Source of the DNA: Amycolatopsis sp. A133
Lineage (GTDB): Bacteria; Actinomycetota; Actinomycetes; Mycobacteriales; Pseudonocardiaceae
Length of the DNA: 64,000 nt
Direction: 5' to 3'
Assembly (NCBI RefSeq): GCF_031082405.1
Contig: NZ_JAVHJU010000057.1
Span: 310,001 to 374,000, forward strand
The notes below the pieces were generated by a model. That model saw only the letters and a list, made by a program, of their open reading frames with translations, was not told the DNA's origin and ran no database searches. The translations under genes and the position numbers were made by a program. Position 1 is the stretch's first letter; every line of letters begins with the position of its first letter. Of the stretch, positions 1 through 8,173 are shown piece by piece.

Positions 1-1193
1 GCGGCCAGCGCGGCGACCGCCACGCACACCAGCAGCGACCCGCGGATGCCGATCGGCTCCAGCAGCGCGGCCACGACGAGCCCGGCGACGCCGAACCCGA
101 CCCCGCCCGCGGCGTAGAGACCGGAGAACCCGGTGGCCCACACGCGTTCGGGCAGCAGTTCCTGCATGCCGGCGGCCCGGGCGGTCAGCGCCGGGGTGCC
201 GGCCAGGCCGGAGAGGATCATCAACCCGATGATCGTCGCGGCGGTGGGACTGACAACGGCGGCGGCCACGACCGCCGTCACCGCGAGCACCAGCACGAAG
301 CTCTGGCTGCGGTAGGCGCCGGGCCACTTGCGGCTGCCGTAGACGAGGCCGCCGATCAGGCCGGCCACGGCGAAGACGGCCAGCACCGGGCCGGCGATCC
401 CGGCGTCGGTCCCGACCAGTTCCAGCAGCGACGGCAGGCCGGTGTAGGCGGCACCGACGCACAGCATGACCGCGCCCTCCTGGAACAGGGCGGGCCAGCT
501 CAGCCGCCAGACCCGGACGTCGGCCTGCTCGCCGCCGCTCTCGTCACGGGCGACGCCGGTGTCCTTCAGCAGGACGGAGGCCAGCGCGCCGACCGCGGCG
601 ATGGCGGCGATCACCAGGATCGGCCACGCCTGGCCGGACACGAGCGCGATCAGGCCGACCACCGCGGGACCGATCGCCCACAGCAAGGTCGTCAGGGTCG
701 CTTCGAGGCTCAACGCCGCGTGGTGCGCCGAGGAGTCGACCGTCCGCACCAGCAGCGCCCGCAGGCCCCCGTGGGCCCCCGACGCCACCCCGCCCGCGAT
801 CGCGGCCAGCGCGATCATCGCCCACGCGGGCAGCCACCCCGGCGAGACCATGGCGGCCACGCCGAGCGCGATCAGCACAACCGTCTGCACGGCCAGCACG
901 AGCCGCAGTTCCGGCCCCGCGGGCCGGCGGTCGAACCGGCGGCCCATCACGCCCGCCGCGATCGCTTCGGCGAACGCGAACGCGCCGGCGAGCAGCGCGC
1001 CGAGCGCGTAGGACCCGGCCAGGTGGCCGAGGTAGACCAGCGCCAGTGGCGACATGGCGATCGGCAGGCGCTGGCACAGGACCACGAAGGTCCACGCGGG
1101 CATCCCCGGGGTTTTCACCACCTTCAGGTACGCCCGGGCTCCTTTCGCTTCGGCCGGCGGCTGCGACCGGGTCACGTCATCGGTGGCGGTCAT
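1..1193 (-). CDS. MFS transporter, C-terminus cut off by window edge
   Basis: A continuous minus-strand frame starts at ATG 1193 (MTATDDVTRSQPPAEAKGA) and runs off the left edge after 397 codons. After a short hydrophilic N-terminus it has alternating hydrophobic segments with a long charged central loop (near GVARDESGGEQADVRVW) and a GRRFDRRP loop after the second helix, as in 12-TM major facilitator drug/solute exporters. The substrate cannot be read from the sequence. No partner gene is visible downstream. The next gene, the sigma factor, lies upstream on the same strand behind a 116 bp gap. Confidence 0.8.
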   Translation of the reverse strand, partial: MTATDDVTRSQPPAEAKGARAYLKVVKTPGMPAWTFVVLCQRLPIAMSPLALVYLGHLAGSYALGALLAGAFAFAEAIAAGVMGRRFDRRPAGPELRLVLAVQTVVLIALGVAAMVSPGWLPAWAMIALAAIAGGVASGAHGGLRALLVRTVDSSAHHAALSLEATLTTLLWAIGPAVVGLIALVSGQAWPILVIAAIAAVGALASVLLKDTGVARDESGGEQADVRVWRLSWPALFQEGAVMLCVGAAYTGLPSLLELVGTDAGIAGPVLAVFAVAGLIGGLVYGSRKWPGAYRSQSFVLVLAVTAVVAAAVVSPTAATIIGLMILSGLAGTPALTARAAGMQELLPERVWATGFSGLYAAGGVGFGVAGLVVAALLEPIGIRGSLLVCVAVAALA

Positions 1194-1309
1194 GATCACC
1201 CCTCCAGGTAGGGCCGCTGCGCGCGGCAACTTTCAGACTGCGCAGTTCCAGAGGGAGCGAACCGGACATTCGTTACAGCGGGCTGCTCACTACTTTGGGT
1301 GAGCATTCC

Positions 1310-1936
1310 TCACTCTTCGGCCACCTCGGCGACGAGGTACCGGTCGAGCGCCGCGCGGACGCGGCTGCGGGCCCGGTGCAGGAGGACCCGCTGGTGGCCC
1401 GGTTCCAGCTCGAGCAGCTCGCAGGTCTCCTCGCTCGTCCACCCTTCGACGTCGCGGAGGGTGATGACGATGCGCTGGGCTTCGGGCAGCTGCGCGATGG
1501 CGTCCGCGACCACGCCCTTGAGCTCGTCGGACAGGAGCTTGTGCTCGGGCACGCTCGACCAGTCCGGCAGCGGGCTCGCCCAGTGACCGGCGTAGGGGCC
1601 CGACTGCAGGAAGCGGTCGGGGGCCACGGCGGGGGAGTCCTCGTGGTTGTTGGAGAAGCTCGAAAACGGCAGGCTGCGCACCTCGGCGGCGGATCGGCGG
1701 TGGGCGATGTTGACGAGGATGCGGCAGATCCAGGTGCGCAGGGCCGCCCGGCCCTCGAACCCGTCGATGCCGCGGAGCACGGCGATCCAGGTTTCCTGGA
1801 CGGTTTCCTCGGCGACCGCCCGGGTGGGCGAGTAGACCATGGCCAGCCGGAGCAGAACGGGGTTGTAGGCCGTCACCAGGCTCAGAAAGGCGGTTTCGTC
1901 GCCTCGGCGCAGTGCCTGGACGTCCACGACGATCAC
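1310..1936 (-). CDS. ECF-type RNA polymerase sigma factor
   Basis: 208 aa. The N-terminal half carries sigma-70 region 2 (LVTAYNPVLLRLAMVYSPTRAVAEETVQETW, about residues 20-55, then FEGRAALRTWICRILVNIAHRR). The C-terminal half carries region 4 (IAQLPEAQRIVITLRDVEGWTSEETCELLELEPG). This is the two-region layout of extracytoplasmic-function sigma factors. It starts with ATG overlapping the stop of the upstream zinc-finger gene (ATGA at 1933-1936), so the two are translationally coupled. It probably redirects RNA polymerase to a small stress regulon and is held by the neighbouring anti-sigma factor; the inducing signal is unknown. Confidence 0.9.
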   Translation of the reverse strand: MIVVDVQALRRGDETAFLSLVTAYNPVLLRLAMVYSPTRAVAEETVQETWIAVLRGIDGFEGRAALRTWICRILVNIAHRRSAAEVRSLPFSSFSNNHEDSPAVAPDRFLQSGPYAGHWASPLPDWSSVPEHKLLSDELKGVVADAIAQLPEAQRIVITLRDVEGWTSEETCELLELEPGHQRVLLHRARSRVRAALDRYLVAEVAEE

Positions 1937-2178
1937 CGGTCTCTGTCTCGTTCGGCGACCCAGGACCGGTAGATTTCGACGAGGCCGGCTTCGGCGTCCG
2001 CGTCGAGCCCGTCGCCGGGGAGGTTCCCCGCGACGCGGATCGTGGCCTTCACCTGGGCGACGTAGCTCTCGCAGCTGTCGCAGACGGCCAGATGCCGGTT
2101 CAGCCTCAGCAGGTCCTGCTCGCCGAGGACGTCCTCGAGGTACTCAGTGACCCGCTCGACCAGTTCGGCGCACACCAT
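1933..2178 (-). CDS. zinc-finger anti-sigma factor (ZAS/zf-HC2 type)
   Basis: 81 aa from ATG 2178 (MVCAELVERVTEYLEDVLGEQ). HLAVCDSC, about residues 28-35, is the HxxxCxxC zinc motif of the anti-sigma domain, preceded by the usual amphipathic helix. It has no membrane segment, so it should be a soluble, probably redox- or zinc-responsive anti-sigma factor for the ECF sigma gene it overlaps by 4 bp. The anti-sigma gene comes first, the reverse of many ECF operons. A GTG at 2187 (VDEMVC) is an equally possible start; the frame stays open to 2298 but the extra residues look unstructured. Confidence 0.8.
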   Translation of the reverse strand: MVCAELVERVTEYLEDVLGEQDLLRLNRHLAVCDSCESYVAQVKATIRVAGNLPGDGLDADAEAGLVEIYRSWVAERDRDR

Positions 2179-2187
2179 CTCGTCCAC

Positions 2188-2560
2188 GCCGACAGTCTGG
2201 CAGATCGGGCGTGACACGGGACCGGAAACGGCAGTGACGAAGACGTTGCGCGCGGACAGGCGGACCCCCACGCCGACGTATCCCATCGCATCCCCCAAGA
2301 AACGTGCTGCCTCCGCGGCACGTGCTGCCCACAGCCGATCGAGGCTGTCCCGGCTCGAAGCCTACTAAAGAGTGCAGCGGCGTCCAAGGTTGATGCGCCG
2401 ATCACGGCCGTGTCCCGGTCCCGCGAATTTCGAGCGTCCGATCGATTGCGGGAGACGGCGATTGTCGATTCGACGCGGAAATCGATCAAGAACCCGCGAG
2501 AATTCCCGGCCGATCCGCAATGGCCGCGCTGGGGCGCGCCTTCTTTTGAAAGGCGAACAA
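2188..2560. other. intergenic region upstream of the anti-sigma/sigma operon
   Basis: About 370 bp with no convincing gene; the short open frames here lack family resemblance and a ribosome-binding site. It must hold the promoter of the minus-strand anti-sigma/sigma operon. GCACGTGC-type palindromic words occur near 2305-2330. I cannot assign -35/-10 elements with confidence. Confidence 0.4.
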
Positions 2561-2601
2561 ATGGCCCTGCCACCCGGGTGGCGACCGGGTGGCAGGGCCA
2601 T
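2561..2601 (-). terminator. perfect 17-bp hairpin downstream of the darcynin-like gene
   Basis: The arms 2561-2577 (ATGGCCCTGCCACCCGG) and 2585-2601 are exact reverse complements around a 7-nt loop. The hairpin begins 11 bp after the stop of the minus-strand gene ending at 2613. There is no long T-run, as is usual for actinomycete terminators. Confidence 0.75.
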
Positions 2602-2612
2602 GGCGGTATTTT

Positions 2613-2978
2613 TCAGGTGGCGATGGTGGCCACCGGCGCCACGTCGTAGGTGCGTGCGTAGCCGTTTTCCACGCCCACCAGCAAATCCACCACTTCGAAG
2701 TAGCGGTCCCAGAACGGGGTCTCGCGCAGCGCGTCGATCAGCAGCCGGTAGGCGTCGTGGTCGTCGGCCTCCCAGACCCACACGTCGGTCACCCGCGCCG
2801 AGTAGAACTCCGTGTCGTAGAAGCGGGAACGGACGCCGCGGGTCCGGGCTTCGACCACCGGGACGACTTGCGTGGTGAAGGCCTCGATGCGTTCGGCCAC
2901 GGTCTTCGCCAGCCATTCGGGGGTGGTCTTGACCAGCATGAACGCGGTGACGGGCGAGGCGGTGGCGTCAGCGGGCAT
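2613..2978 (-). CDS. darcynin-like small protein
   Basis: 121 aa from ATG 2978 (MPADATASPVTAFMLVKTTP). TAFMLVKTTPEWLAKTVAER, followed by FYDTEFYSARVTDVWVWE and an alpha/beta ferredoxin-like pattern, resembles the darcynin family (about 120 aa, biochemical role unknown to me). There is no signal peptide. The start overlaps the end of the upstream NmrA-type reductase gene by 11 bp, so the two are co-translated; the pair may handle one small molecule. The family call rests on recall of the conserved N-terminus. Confidence 0.6.
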   Translation of the reverse strand: MPADATASPVTAFMLVKTTPEWLAKTVAERIEAFTTQVVPVVEARTRGVRSRFYDTEFYSARVTDVWVWEADDHDAYRLLIDALRETPFWDRYFEVVDLLVGVENGYARTYDVAPVATIAT

Positions 2979-3885
2979 CAGCGGCCTCCGGTGCGGCGAG
3001 AACGGCGGGCTTGAGGGTGTGCGCGCACCACTGCGCGAACGTGGTGGCCGCGATCGCGTGCGGCGAGCGGACGGCACCCGCGTCGAGGCCTTCGTCCTTG
3101 GCGCGCTTCATGGCGACCATGCCTTCGACGAACTCTTCGTCGAGGCCGTGCGCGAGCAGGGCCGAGCGCAGCTCACCGAGCGGCTGGCGCCGGTAGCGGA
3201 CCGGACGGCCCAGCTCCTCGGTCATGATGCGCGCCAGGTCGTCGGGTGACAGGTCCTGCGGGCCGAGGACGGGGACACTGCCGGTGCCGGTCCAGGAGCG
3301 GTCCAGCAGCAGCCCGGCCGCCGTGGCCGCGATGTCGGCGGCGGCCACCAGCGGGGCCGGGCGGTCCGCGGCGACGGTGTCGGTGAAGACGCCGTGCTCC
3401 CGGATCGAACCGGCCTCCTCCAGCAGGTTCTCGAAGAAGGACGGGTTGGCCAGCGCGCGGTAGGCGACGCCGGAGCCGGCGATCAGGTCGTCCACGGCCA
3501 GGGAGGCGGTGACCAGCCCGGCCCGGCCGGCCAAGGGGGTGCCGCGGCCGAGGGCCGAGACGCCGACGACGTGGCCGACCCCGTGGGCGGCGAACGCCCG
3601 CGCGGCCGGGCGGGTGAAGCCGCTGTAGGCCTCCTCGGGTGTGGTCGAGGCGTCCGGTGGCACCAGCCAGAAGACGGCGTCGGCCCCGGCGAAGGCGCGG
3701 TCGGCGGTGACGGCGTCACCGTGCGAGCCGGTGACCACCTCGACCCGTTCGCGCACGGGCCCCGGTAGCCGGGCGGGATCGCGCACCACGACGCGGAGTT
3801 CCTCTCCGTGCGCGGGTGCGGCCTCGACCAGCAGCGACAGCAGGTGCCGGCCGATGTTCCCGGTGGGTGCGGTGATGACGATCAT
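2968..3885 (-). CDS. NmrA/HSCARG-family NAD(P)-binding oxidoreductase
   Basis: 305 aa. It opens with a Rossmann motif for NAD(P), MIVITAPTGNIGRHLLSLL (GxxGxxG-like at residues 8-13). RVEVVTGSHGDAVTADRAFAGADAVFWLVPP and HVVGVSALGRGTP are the second and third strands typical of atypical SDRs of the NmrA/QOR2 group. These often act as redox sensors or quinone/NADPH reductases. The SDR YxxxK pair is not evident, which fits the NmrA branch. It is divergent from the LysR gene at 4001 across a 115 bp intergenic region, suggesting LysR control. Confidence 0.85.
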   Translation of the reverse strand: MIVITAPTGNIGRHLLSLLVEAAPAHGEELRVVVRDPARLPGPVRERVEVVTGSHGDAVTADRAFAGADAVFWLVPPDASTTPEEAYSGFTRPAARAFAAHGVGHVVGVSALGRGTPLAGRAGLVTASLAVDDLIAGSGVAYRALANPSFFENLLEEAGSIREHGVFTDTVAADRPAPLVAAADIAATAAGLLLDRSWTGTGSVPVLGPQDLSPDDLARIMTEELGRPVRYRRQPLGELRSALLAHGLDEEFVEGMVAMKRAKDEGLDAGAVRSPHAIAATTFAQWCAHTLKPAVLAAPEAADAR

Positions 3886-4000
3886 GAAACCTCGCGGTTC
3901 TGTATCGGAGCGGAATGACCCCTCCAGCGTGCGGACCCGGGCCGCATTGCCACAATGGGAACTTCAGCATCCGATCCTTGCCCGAAACGGAATAACGCCG

Positions 4001-4954
4001 GTGACCAGCCCGAACCTCGACGCGAACCTCGCGCTCGCCCTCGACGCCCTGCTGGCCGAGCAGAGCGTCACCCGCGCCGCCGCCCGGCTGCGCACCTCGC
4101 CGGCGGCGATGAGCCGCACCCTGGCCCGGCTGCGCCGGGTGCTCCAGGACCCGCTGCTGGTCCGGGCGGGTCAGGCGATGGTGCCCACGCCCCGTGCCGA
4201 GGCGCTGCGGGACGAGGCCGCCGCGGTCGTGCGCCGGCTGGAGGCGCTGCTGACCCCGAGCGGCGGGATCGACCCCGCCGTGCTGCGGCGCACCTTCACC
4301 GTCCAGGCCTCGGACCTGGTCGGCGCGGCACTGGCCCCCGGGCTGCTCGGGCTGGCCGGCCGCCAGGCGCCGGGCGTGTCGCTGCGGGTGCTGGCCGAGG
4401 AGTGGGAGGCCGGTCCCGCCCTGCGCGAGGGCCGGATCGACCTGGAGATCGGCGCCATCGACCACGTCGACCCGGAGACCCGGGTGGAGGAGCTGGTGAC
4501 GCTGCGGATGGCGGCCGGCGTCCGGGCGGGGCACCCGCTCACCGAAGGAACGCTGACGCCGGCCCGGCTGGCCGCGGCCGGGCACGTGACGGTCAGCCGC
4601 CGCGGCCGTTTCACCGGCCCGCTGGACGCGGCCTTGGCCGAAGAGGGGCTCGGCCGGCGGGTGAGCGCCGTCCTGCCCGGCCACCTGGCGGCGATGGCGC
4701 TGGCCGCGACGAGTGACGTGGTCTGCTTGGTACCGGCGGCGCTGCCGGGCGAGCCACCGTCCCCGCTCGGCGACGCGGCGCACGCGCTGGGGCTGTGCCT
4801 GCTGGACATCCCGCTGCCCCTGCCCCCGCTGACGATCGGCATGGCCTGGCACCCCCGCCACACCGCCGACGGCGGGCATCAATGGCTGAGGGACGCGGTG
4901 CGCCGCGTTTTGGGTGTGGCTCGCGGCGGCGGGGAAAGTGCGGCGGTTGGTTAG
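4001..4954 (+). CDS. LysR-family transcriptional regulator
   Basis: 317 aa from GTG 4001 (VTSPNLDANLALALDALLAE). The winged helix-turn-helix is LLAEQSVTRAAARLRTSPAAMSRTLARLRR (residues 15-45), followed by DPLLVRAGQAMVPTPRAEAL. The effector domain then runs from about residue 90 to the end. The GTG start is chosen because the HTH follows at the normal distance; the open frame further upstream overlaps the divergent reductase promoter. LysR proteins usually control the divergent gene, here the NmrA-type reductase and the darcynin-like gene. Confidence 0.88.
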   Translation: MTSPNLDANLALALDALLAEQSVTRAAARLRTSPAAMSRTLARLRRVLQDPLLVRAGQAMVPTPRAEALRDEAAAVVRRLEALLTPSGGIDPAVLRRTFTVQASDLVGAALAPGLLGLAGRQAPGVSLRVLAEEWEAGPALREGRIDLEIGAIDHVDPETRVEELVTLRMAAGVRAGHPLTEGTLTPARLAAAGHVTVSRRGRFTGPLDAALAEEGLGRRVSAVLPGHLAAMALAATSDVVCLVPAALPGEPPSPLGDAAHALGLCLLDIPLPLPPLTIGMAWHPRHTADGGHQWLRDAVRRVLGVARGGGESAAVG

Positions 4955-4992
4955 CCGCGGTGGAGGGGAACTGCGCCTGGTTACGCTCGCGA

Positions 4993-5245
4993 TGGCGCGT
5001 GACCGGGTGGAGACTGCGCCGCCCGATCACGCGCGTTGATGCCGCTGGTCGGCGTGTGCCGGGGTACGCGGTCTCGCCGTGGTGGCGCGTGACCGGGTGG
5101 AGACTGCGCCGCCCGATCACGCGCGTTGATGCTGCTGGTCGGCGTGCGCGGGGTACGCGGTCTCGCCGTGGTGGCGCGTGACCGGGCCGAAACCGCGCCG
5201 CCCGATCACGCGCGTTGATGCCGCTGGTCGGCGTGCGCCAGCGCA
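4993..5245. repeat. 2.8 copies of an 89-90 bp tandem repeat containing inverted repeats
   Basis: Copies begin at 4993, 5083 and 5172 with the word TGGCGCGTGACCGGG; spacing is 90 then 89 bp, with few substitutions. Each copy holds the arms GCGCGTGACCGGG and CCCGATCACGCGC, which pair with one mismatch into a roughly 40-nt hairpin. The third copy decays after about 5235. The array fills the gap between the convergent LysR and GH95 genes (4955-5278), which otherwise shows no gene. It could end transcription from both sides or be a mobile or structural repeat. Confidence 0.85.
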
Positions 5246-5278
5246 TCCCTTTCACCGGCCGGAAACCCCGCCGCCCCG

Positions 5279-8143
5279 TCACACCCGCTGGAGCTGGAAC
5301 CGCTGGTTGGCGGCCCCCGTCACCGTCCACTGGGAAATGCGCGCGCCGTCGGCGGTCGAGGCACTCCACACGTCCATGGCCAAGCCGCTGGCCCGGTTCA
5401 CCACGCTCACCACGCCGTTGCCCTGGTCGGTCACCCGCCACTGCTGGGTGGCCGCGCCGGTGTCCGGTTGCTGGGTGATGTCCGCGCCCGTGGCGGTGGA
5501 CGCGACCTGGAGCACCAAGCCGCTGCTGCGGGAGCGGATGCGGTGGAAGCCGCCGTCGGCGGGGAGGAAGTCGAACTGCTGGTTGAGGCCCCCGGTGGCC
5601 TGCCACTGGACCAGTGCCGCGCCGGCGGCCGTCGAGCCGCCGCTGATGTCGGCCGGTTTGCCGCTGTGCTGGGCGACGAGCCGGTAGTTCACCCCGGGCT
5701 CCACCACCGGCGGCGGCCCGCCCGTGGAAGTCGCGCGGTACGTGTGGCCCGCCTGGCCCGCGAACCGCACCAGCTCCGCCTCGACGGGCACCGGCCGGAC
5801 CTGCGCGCCGCTCGTGGTGTCGAGCACTTCGTGGTCCGCGGCGAACATCCGGCTGCGGACCACGACGTCGCCGTCGCGGTCGGGTGTGATGGTCAGCTGC
5901 GTCGCGTAGCCACCGCTCCAGGTCGCGCCGACCGTGTAGCCGCCACGGCCGCGCAAGCCCGTGACACTGCCGGACGGCCAGGCGGGCGGCAACGCGGGCA
6001 GCACGTGCAGCTCACCGTTGTGGCTGTGCAGCAGCAGTTCGGCGATGCCGGAGGTCGCGCCGAAGTTGCCGTCGATCTGGAACGGCGGGTGCAGGTCGAA
6101 CATGTTGGGCGCCAGCCGGTCAGTCCGCACGAGGAGGCGGAGCAGGTCGTGCGCTTTGGCGCCCTCCTCCATGCGCGCCCAGTAGTTGATCTTCCAGGCG
6201 AGGGACCAGCCGGTGCCGTCGTCGCCGCGCAGCTCCAGCGTCCGGCGCGCCGCGGTGAACAGCTGGGGCGTCCCGCGCTTGCTGATCTGGTTGCTGGGGT
6301 ACAGCCCGTACAGGTGCGAGATGTGCCGGTGGTTCCGCTCGGTCTCCACCCAGTCGTAGAGCCATTCCTGGATGTTCCCGCGCGAGCCGACCTTCATCGG
6401 CGCCAGCCGCTGCCGGGCCGCCTTGACCTGGTCGGCGAAGGCGGCGTCCACGCCCAGCACCTGGCACGCGCCGGCGCAGCCGTCGAACAGGTCGCGCAGG
6501 ATCTGCATGTCCATCGTCGGTCCCGCGCACACGGACGCGTTCGTGTGGTGGTTCAGCTCGGGGGAGTTCGACGGGTTGGTGACCAGGTAGCCCAGCGAGG
6601 GTTCGGTCACCAGCGTGTCGAGGAAGAACTGGGCGGCGCCCTTCAGCAGCGGGTAGCGGGCGCGCAGGAACGCGGTGTCGCCGGTGAACCGGTAGTGGTC
6701 CCAGATCATCGTGGCCAGCCAGGCGCCGCCGCTCTGCCACATGCCGGCCTGCGCGAAGTCCACAATGGAGGATCCGCGCCAGGCGTCGGTGTTGTGGTGG
6801 GTGACCCAGCCCCGCGCGCCGTACTCGACCTGCGCGGTGCGGGCCCCGGTCACCGCGAGGTCGGCGATCATCCCGAACACGGGCTCGTAGCACTCGGCGA
6901 GGTTGGTCACGTCGGCCGGCCAGTAGTTCATCGGCAGGTTGGCGTTGAGCGTGTACTTCGACTCCCACGACGGGTTCATCTGGTCGTTCCAGATGCCCTG
7001 CAGGTTGGCCGGCTGGGTGCCGGGGCGGGACGAGGAGATCAGCAGGTAGCGGCCGAACTGGAAGAGCAGGGCCGAAAACTGGGGGTCGGTCACGCTGTTG
7101 TGCTGCGCGATCCGCACGTCGGTCGGCTGGTCGGCCGCGGTGGTGCGGCCGAGGTCGAGGGTGGTGCGCCCGAACAGCCTCTGGTAGTCGGCCACGTGAC
7201 GGCTGCGGAGGGTGTCGTAGGGGACGGCCTGCGCGGAGCTCAGCCGGGCGCGGGCGATGCCCTGGTAGTCCCCGTTCACCGTCCGGTAGTCGACGTAGCT
7301 GGTGCCGACCGAGATCAGCAGCGTCACGGCGTTGGCACCGGACACCCGCAGCGTGCCACCGGAACTGCTGGTGCTCCCGCCCTCGGCGGTCGCGCTGACC
7401 AGCGCGAGGAACCGGACCGAGCCGGCGATGCCCCGGCTGTCCGCGGAAATCCCGTCCAGGGCGATCGTCGAGCCGCTGGGGCTGGACGCCGTCGCTCGCT
7501 GCGGCGTACCCAGCGACGCCGAGAACGAAATCGAGCCGGGTGTTTCCGCCGTCAAGCGCACGGCGATCACCTGGTCCGGCGCGCTGGCGAACACTTCACG
7601 CCGGTAGCGCACGTTGTTCGCGACGTAGGTGACGACCGTCGTGGCGGTGGTGAGATCGAGCCACCGCTGGTACGAAGACACTCCGCTGTTGCCCGGAAGA
7701 GCGAGGCTGAGGGTGCCGACGGGCTGGTACGGCTGCTGGGCGGCCGGGCTGCCGAGCATCTTCTGGTCGATGAGCGACTGCGCCTGCGTCCACTGGTTAC
7801 CGAACACCAGCTGCCGGATCTGCGGCAGCGCGGCCGCGCCCTGGGAGTTGCTGTAGTCGTGGGGGCCGCCCGCCCAGACCGTGTCCTCGTTGAGCTGCAG
7901 GCGTTCGGTGTCGGTGTTGCCGAACACCATGGCGCCCAGCCTGCCGTTGCCGATCGGCAACGCGCGCAGCCACTCCGAACCCGACGGCCGGTCGTACCAC
8001 AGCGCGAGGTCGCCGGCCGCCCGGACGTCCGCGGGTGCGGCCGACCCGGCCCGGGCGGTCGCCGTCCACCCGACGGGTACCAGCGCGGCTCCGACGCCCG
8101 CGGCGCCGAGCCGCATCGCCTGCCTGCGCGTCAGATCCGGCAT
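5279..8143 (-). CDS. secreted GH95 alpha-L-fucosidase with C-terminal ricin-type lectin domain
   Basis: 954 aa. The N-terminus has a Tat-type signal (TRRQAMRLG, hydrophobic core, ATARA cleavage, residues 1-33). GH95 signatures follow: LPIGNGRLGAMVFGNTDTE, LQLNEDTVWAGGPHDYSN, NANLPMNYWPADVTNLAECY, LVTNPSNSPELNHH and PPFQIDGNFGATSGIAE, spanning about residues 45-800. Residues about 815-954 are a ricin-B/CBM13 trefoil with QxW repeats (NQQFDF, TQQWRV, NQRFQL). It should cleave alpha-L-fucosides or alpha-galactosides from plant xyloglucan or pectin outside the cell. It lies 30 bp after the CE1 esterase gene, so the two are co-transcribed. Confidence 0.93.
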   Translation of the reverse strand: MPDLTRRQAMRLGAAGVGAALVPVGWTATARAGSAAPADVRAAGDLALWYDRPSGSEWLRALPIGNGRLGAMVFGNTDTERLQLNEDTVWAGGPHDYSNSQGAAALPQIRQLVFGNQWTQAQSLIDQKMLGSPAAQQPYQPVGTLSLALPGNSGVSSYQRWLDLTTATTVVTYVANNVRYRREVFASAPDQVIAVRLTAETPGSISFSASLGTPQRATASSPSGSTIALDGISADSRGIAGSVRFLALVSATAEGGSTSSSGGTLRVSGANAVTLLISVGTSYVDYRTVNGDYQGIARARLSSAQAVPYDTLRSRHVADYQRLFGRTTLDLGRTTAADQPTDVRIAQHNSVTDPQFSALLFQFGRYLLISSSRPGTQPANLQGIWNDQMNPSWESKYTLNANLPMNYWPADVTNLAECYEPVFGMIADLAVTGARTAQVEYGARGWVTHHNTDAWRGSSIVDFAQAGMWQSGGAWLATMIWDHYRFTGDTAFLRARYPLLKGAAQFFLDTLVTEPSLGYLVTNPSNSPELNHHTNASVCAGPTMDMQILRDLFDGCAGACQVLGVDAAFADQVKAARQRLAPMKVGSRGNIQEWLYDWVETERNHRHISHLYGLYPSNQISKRGTPQLFTAARRTLELRGDDGTGWSLAWKINYWARMEEGAKAHDLLRLLVRTDRLAPNMFDLHPPFQIDGNFGATSGIAELLLHSHNGELHVLPALPPAWPSGSVTGLRGRGGYTVGATWSGGYATQLTITPDRDGDVVVRSRMFAADHEVLDTTSGAQVRPVPVEAELVRFAGQAGHTYRATSTGGPPPVVEPGVNYRLVAQHSGKPADISGGSTAAGAALVQWQATGGLNQQFDFLPADGGFHRIRSRSSGLVLQVASTATGADITQQPDTGAATQQWRVTDQGNGVVSVVNRASGLAMDVWSASTADGARISQWTVTGAANQRFQLQRV

Positions 8144-8173
8144 CTTCGTCCCTCCGATCGGCAGCGGCCGCGA

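Noticed and set aside
1933..2298. Longer 121-aa version of the anti-sigma factor
   Set aside because: The extra N-terminal 40 residues start at TTG without a ribosome site and show no structure; the zinc-finger domain begins just after the ATG at 2178.
4955..5278. CRISPR array
   Set aside because: The 89-90 bp units are direct tandem copies with no distinct spacers; repeats are far longer than CRISPR repeats and no cas genes are present.
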